Origin: JBOGGX01 sp050744245
GTDB lineage: Bacteria; Actinomycetota; Acidimicrobiia; Acidimicrobiales; JBOGGX01
Length of the DNA: 41,862 bases
NCBI GenBank assembly: GCA_050744245.1
Contig: JBOGGX010000242.1
Span: 1 to 41,862, forward strand
Reading direction: 5' to 3'
Below, in pieces: positions 41,826 through 41,862 of this stretch. Position numbers and translations under genes: made by a program. Position 1 is the stretch's first letter. The number at the start of each line of letters is the position of its first letter. The notes under the pieces are model-generated. The model was not told where the DNA came from. It did no database searches and saw only the letters and a program-made list of their open reading frames with translations.

Positions 41826-41862
41826 CCCCTCCGCCCCGGCGACGGGGCGGCTCCATTGCGGC
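41826..41862 (+). CRISPR. First CRISPR repeat (array truncated by window end)
   Basis: The last 36-37 bases have the form of a type I repeat. A perfect 7-bp stem, CCGCCCC (41831-41837) with GGGGCGG (41844-41850), has loop GGCGAC; it is followed by CTCC and the terminal ATTGCGGC, which resembles the ATTGAAAC-like 3' end that gives the 8-nt crRNA handle in many type I systems. Only one unit is visible, so the repeat is inferred from its position after cas2 and its shape; the left boundary is approximate. Confidence 0.65.

Overview
The window is a very GC-rich chromosomal segment (my impression is about 70% GC, with GTG and TTG starts common and genes tightly packed). It reads as an actinobacterium. 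Mycothiol synthase (mshD), a luciferase-like F420-type protein, menaquinone genes and a DUF1707 protein all point that way. A stand-alone trpF beside hisA argues against the common PriA-only actinobacteria and would fit a deep lineage such as Acidimicrobiia or a relative. That placement is an inference. Both window edges cut features: the first gene lacks its 5' end, and the last bases look like the first CRISPR repeat, where an assembly would be expected to break.

Layout. (1) 1-1159: 5'-truncated ParA/MinD-like ATPase with a proline-rich N-terminus. (2) 1143-5686: menaquinone block with menH, menD, menF (isochorismate synthase) and menG/ubiE. (3) 5708-12161: housekeeping and accessory genes: DUF1707 membrane protein, PadR regulator with a palindromic operator candidate between them, S33-type lipoprotein hydrolase, a small protein, an internally deleted LLM oxidoreductase, a membrane protein, a sugar nucleotidyltransferase, rlmN and a VIT1/CCC1-type transporter. 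(4) 12162-14098: mshD, nth, a run of hairpins that may be a small RNA or terminator, and a 66-residue coiled-coil protein. (5) 14150-27428: a long histidine/tryptophan superoperon in the order hisD-hisC-hisB-hisH-hisA-hisF-groES-like-hisI-trpE-ygfZ-dnaJ-like-trpC-ferritin-like-trpF-trpB-trpA. Most junctions overlap by 1-4 nt. hisG, hisE, trpG and trpD are not in the window.

(6) 27502-32287: four genes. Three of them (TPR/LuxR regulator, SAM methyltransferase, HxlR regulator) carry apparent single-base deletions, four in all. The acyl-CoA dehydrogenase between them is intact. (7) 32680-41862: a complete type I-G (formerly I-U) CRISPR-Cas operon: cas3 (helicase with C-terminal HD), csx17/cas8u2, csb1 (cas7), csb2 (cas5-cas6), cas4-cas1 fusion and cas2, then a leader and one visible repeat unit.

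The main unexplained sequence signal is a family of short palindromic elements. Three copies share the outer arms CTCGACGCA/TGCGTCGAG and have different inner stems. All lie inside the his/trp superoperon, at the hisA-hisF junction, at the end of trpC and at the end of trpA. Two of them supply the last codons and the stop codon of trpC and trpA.
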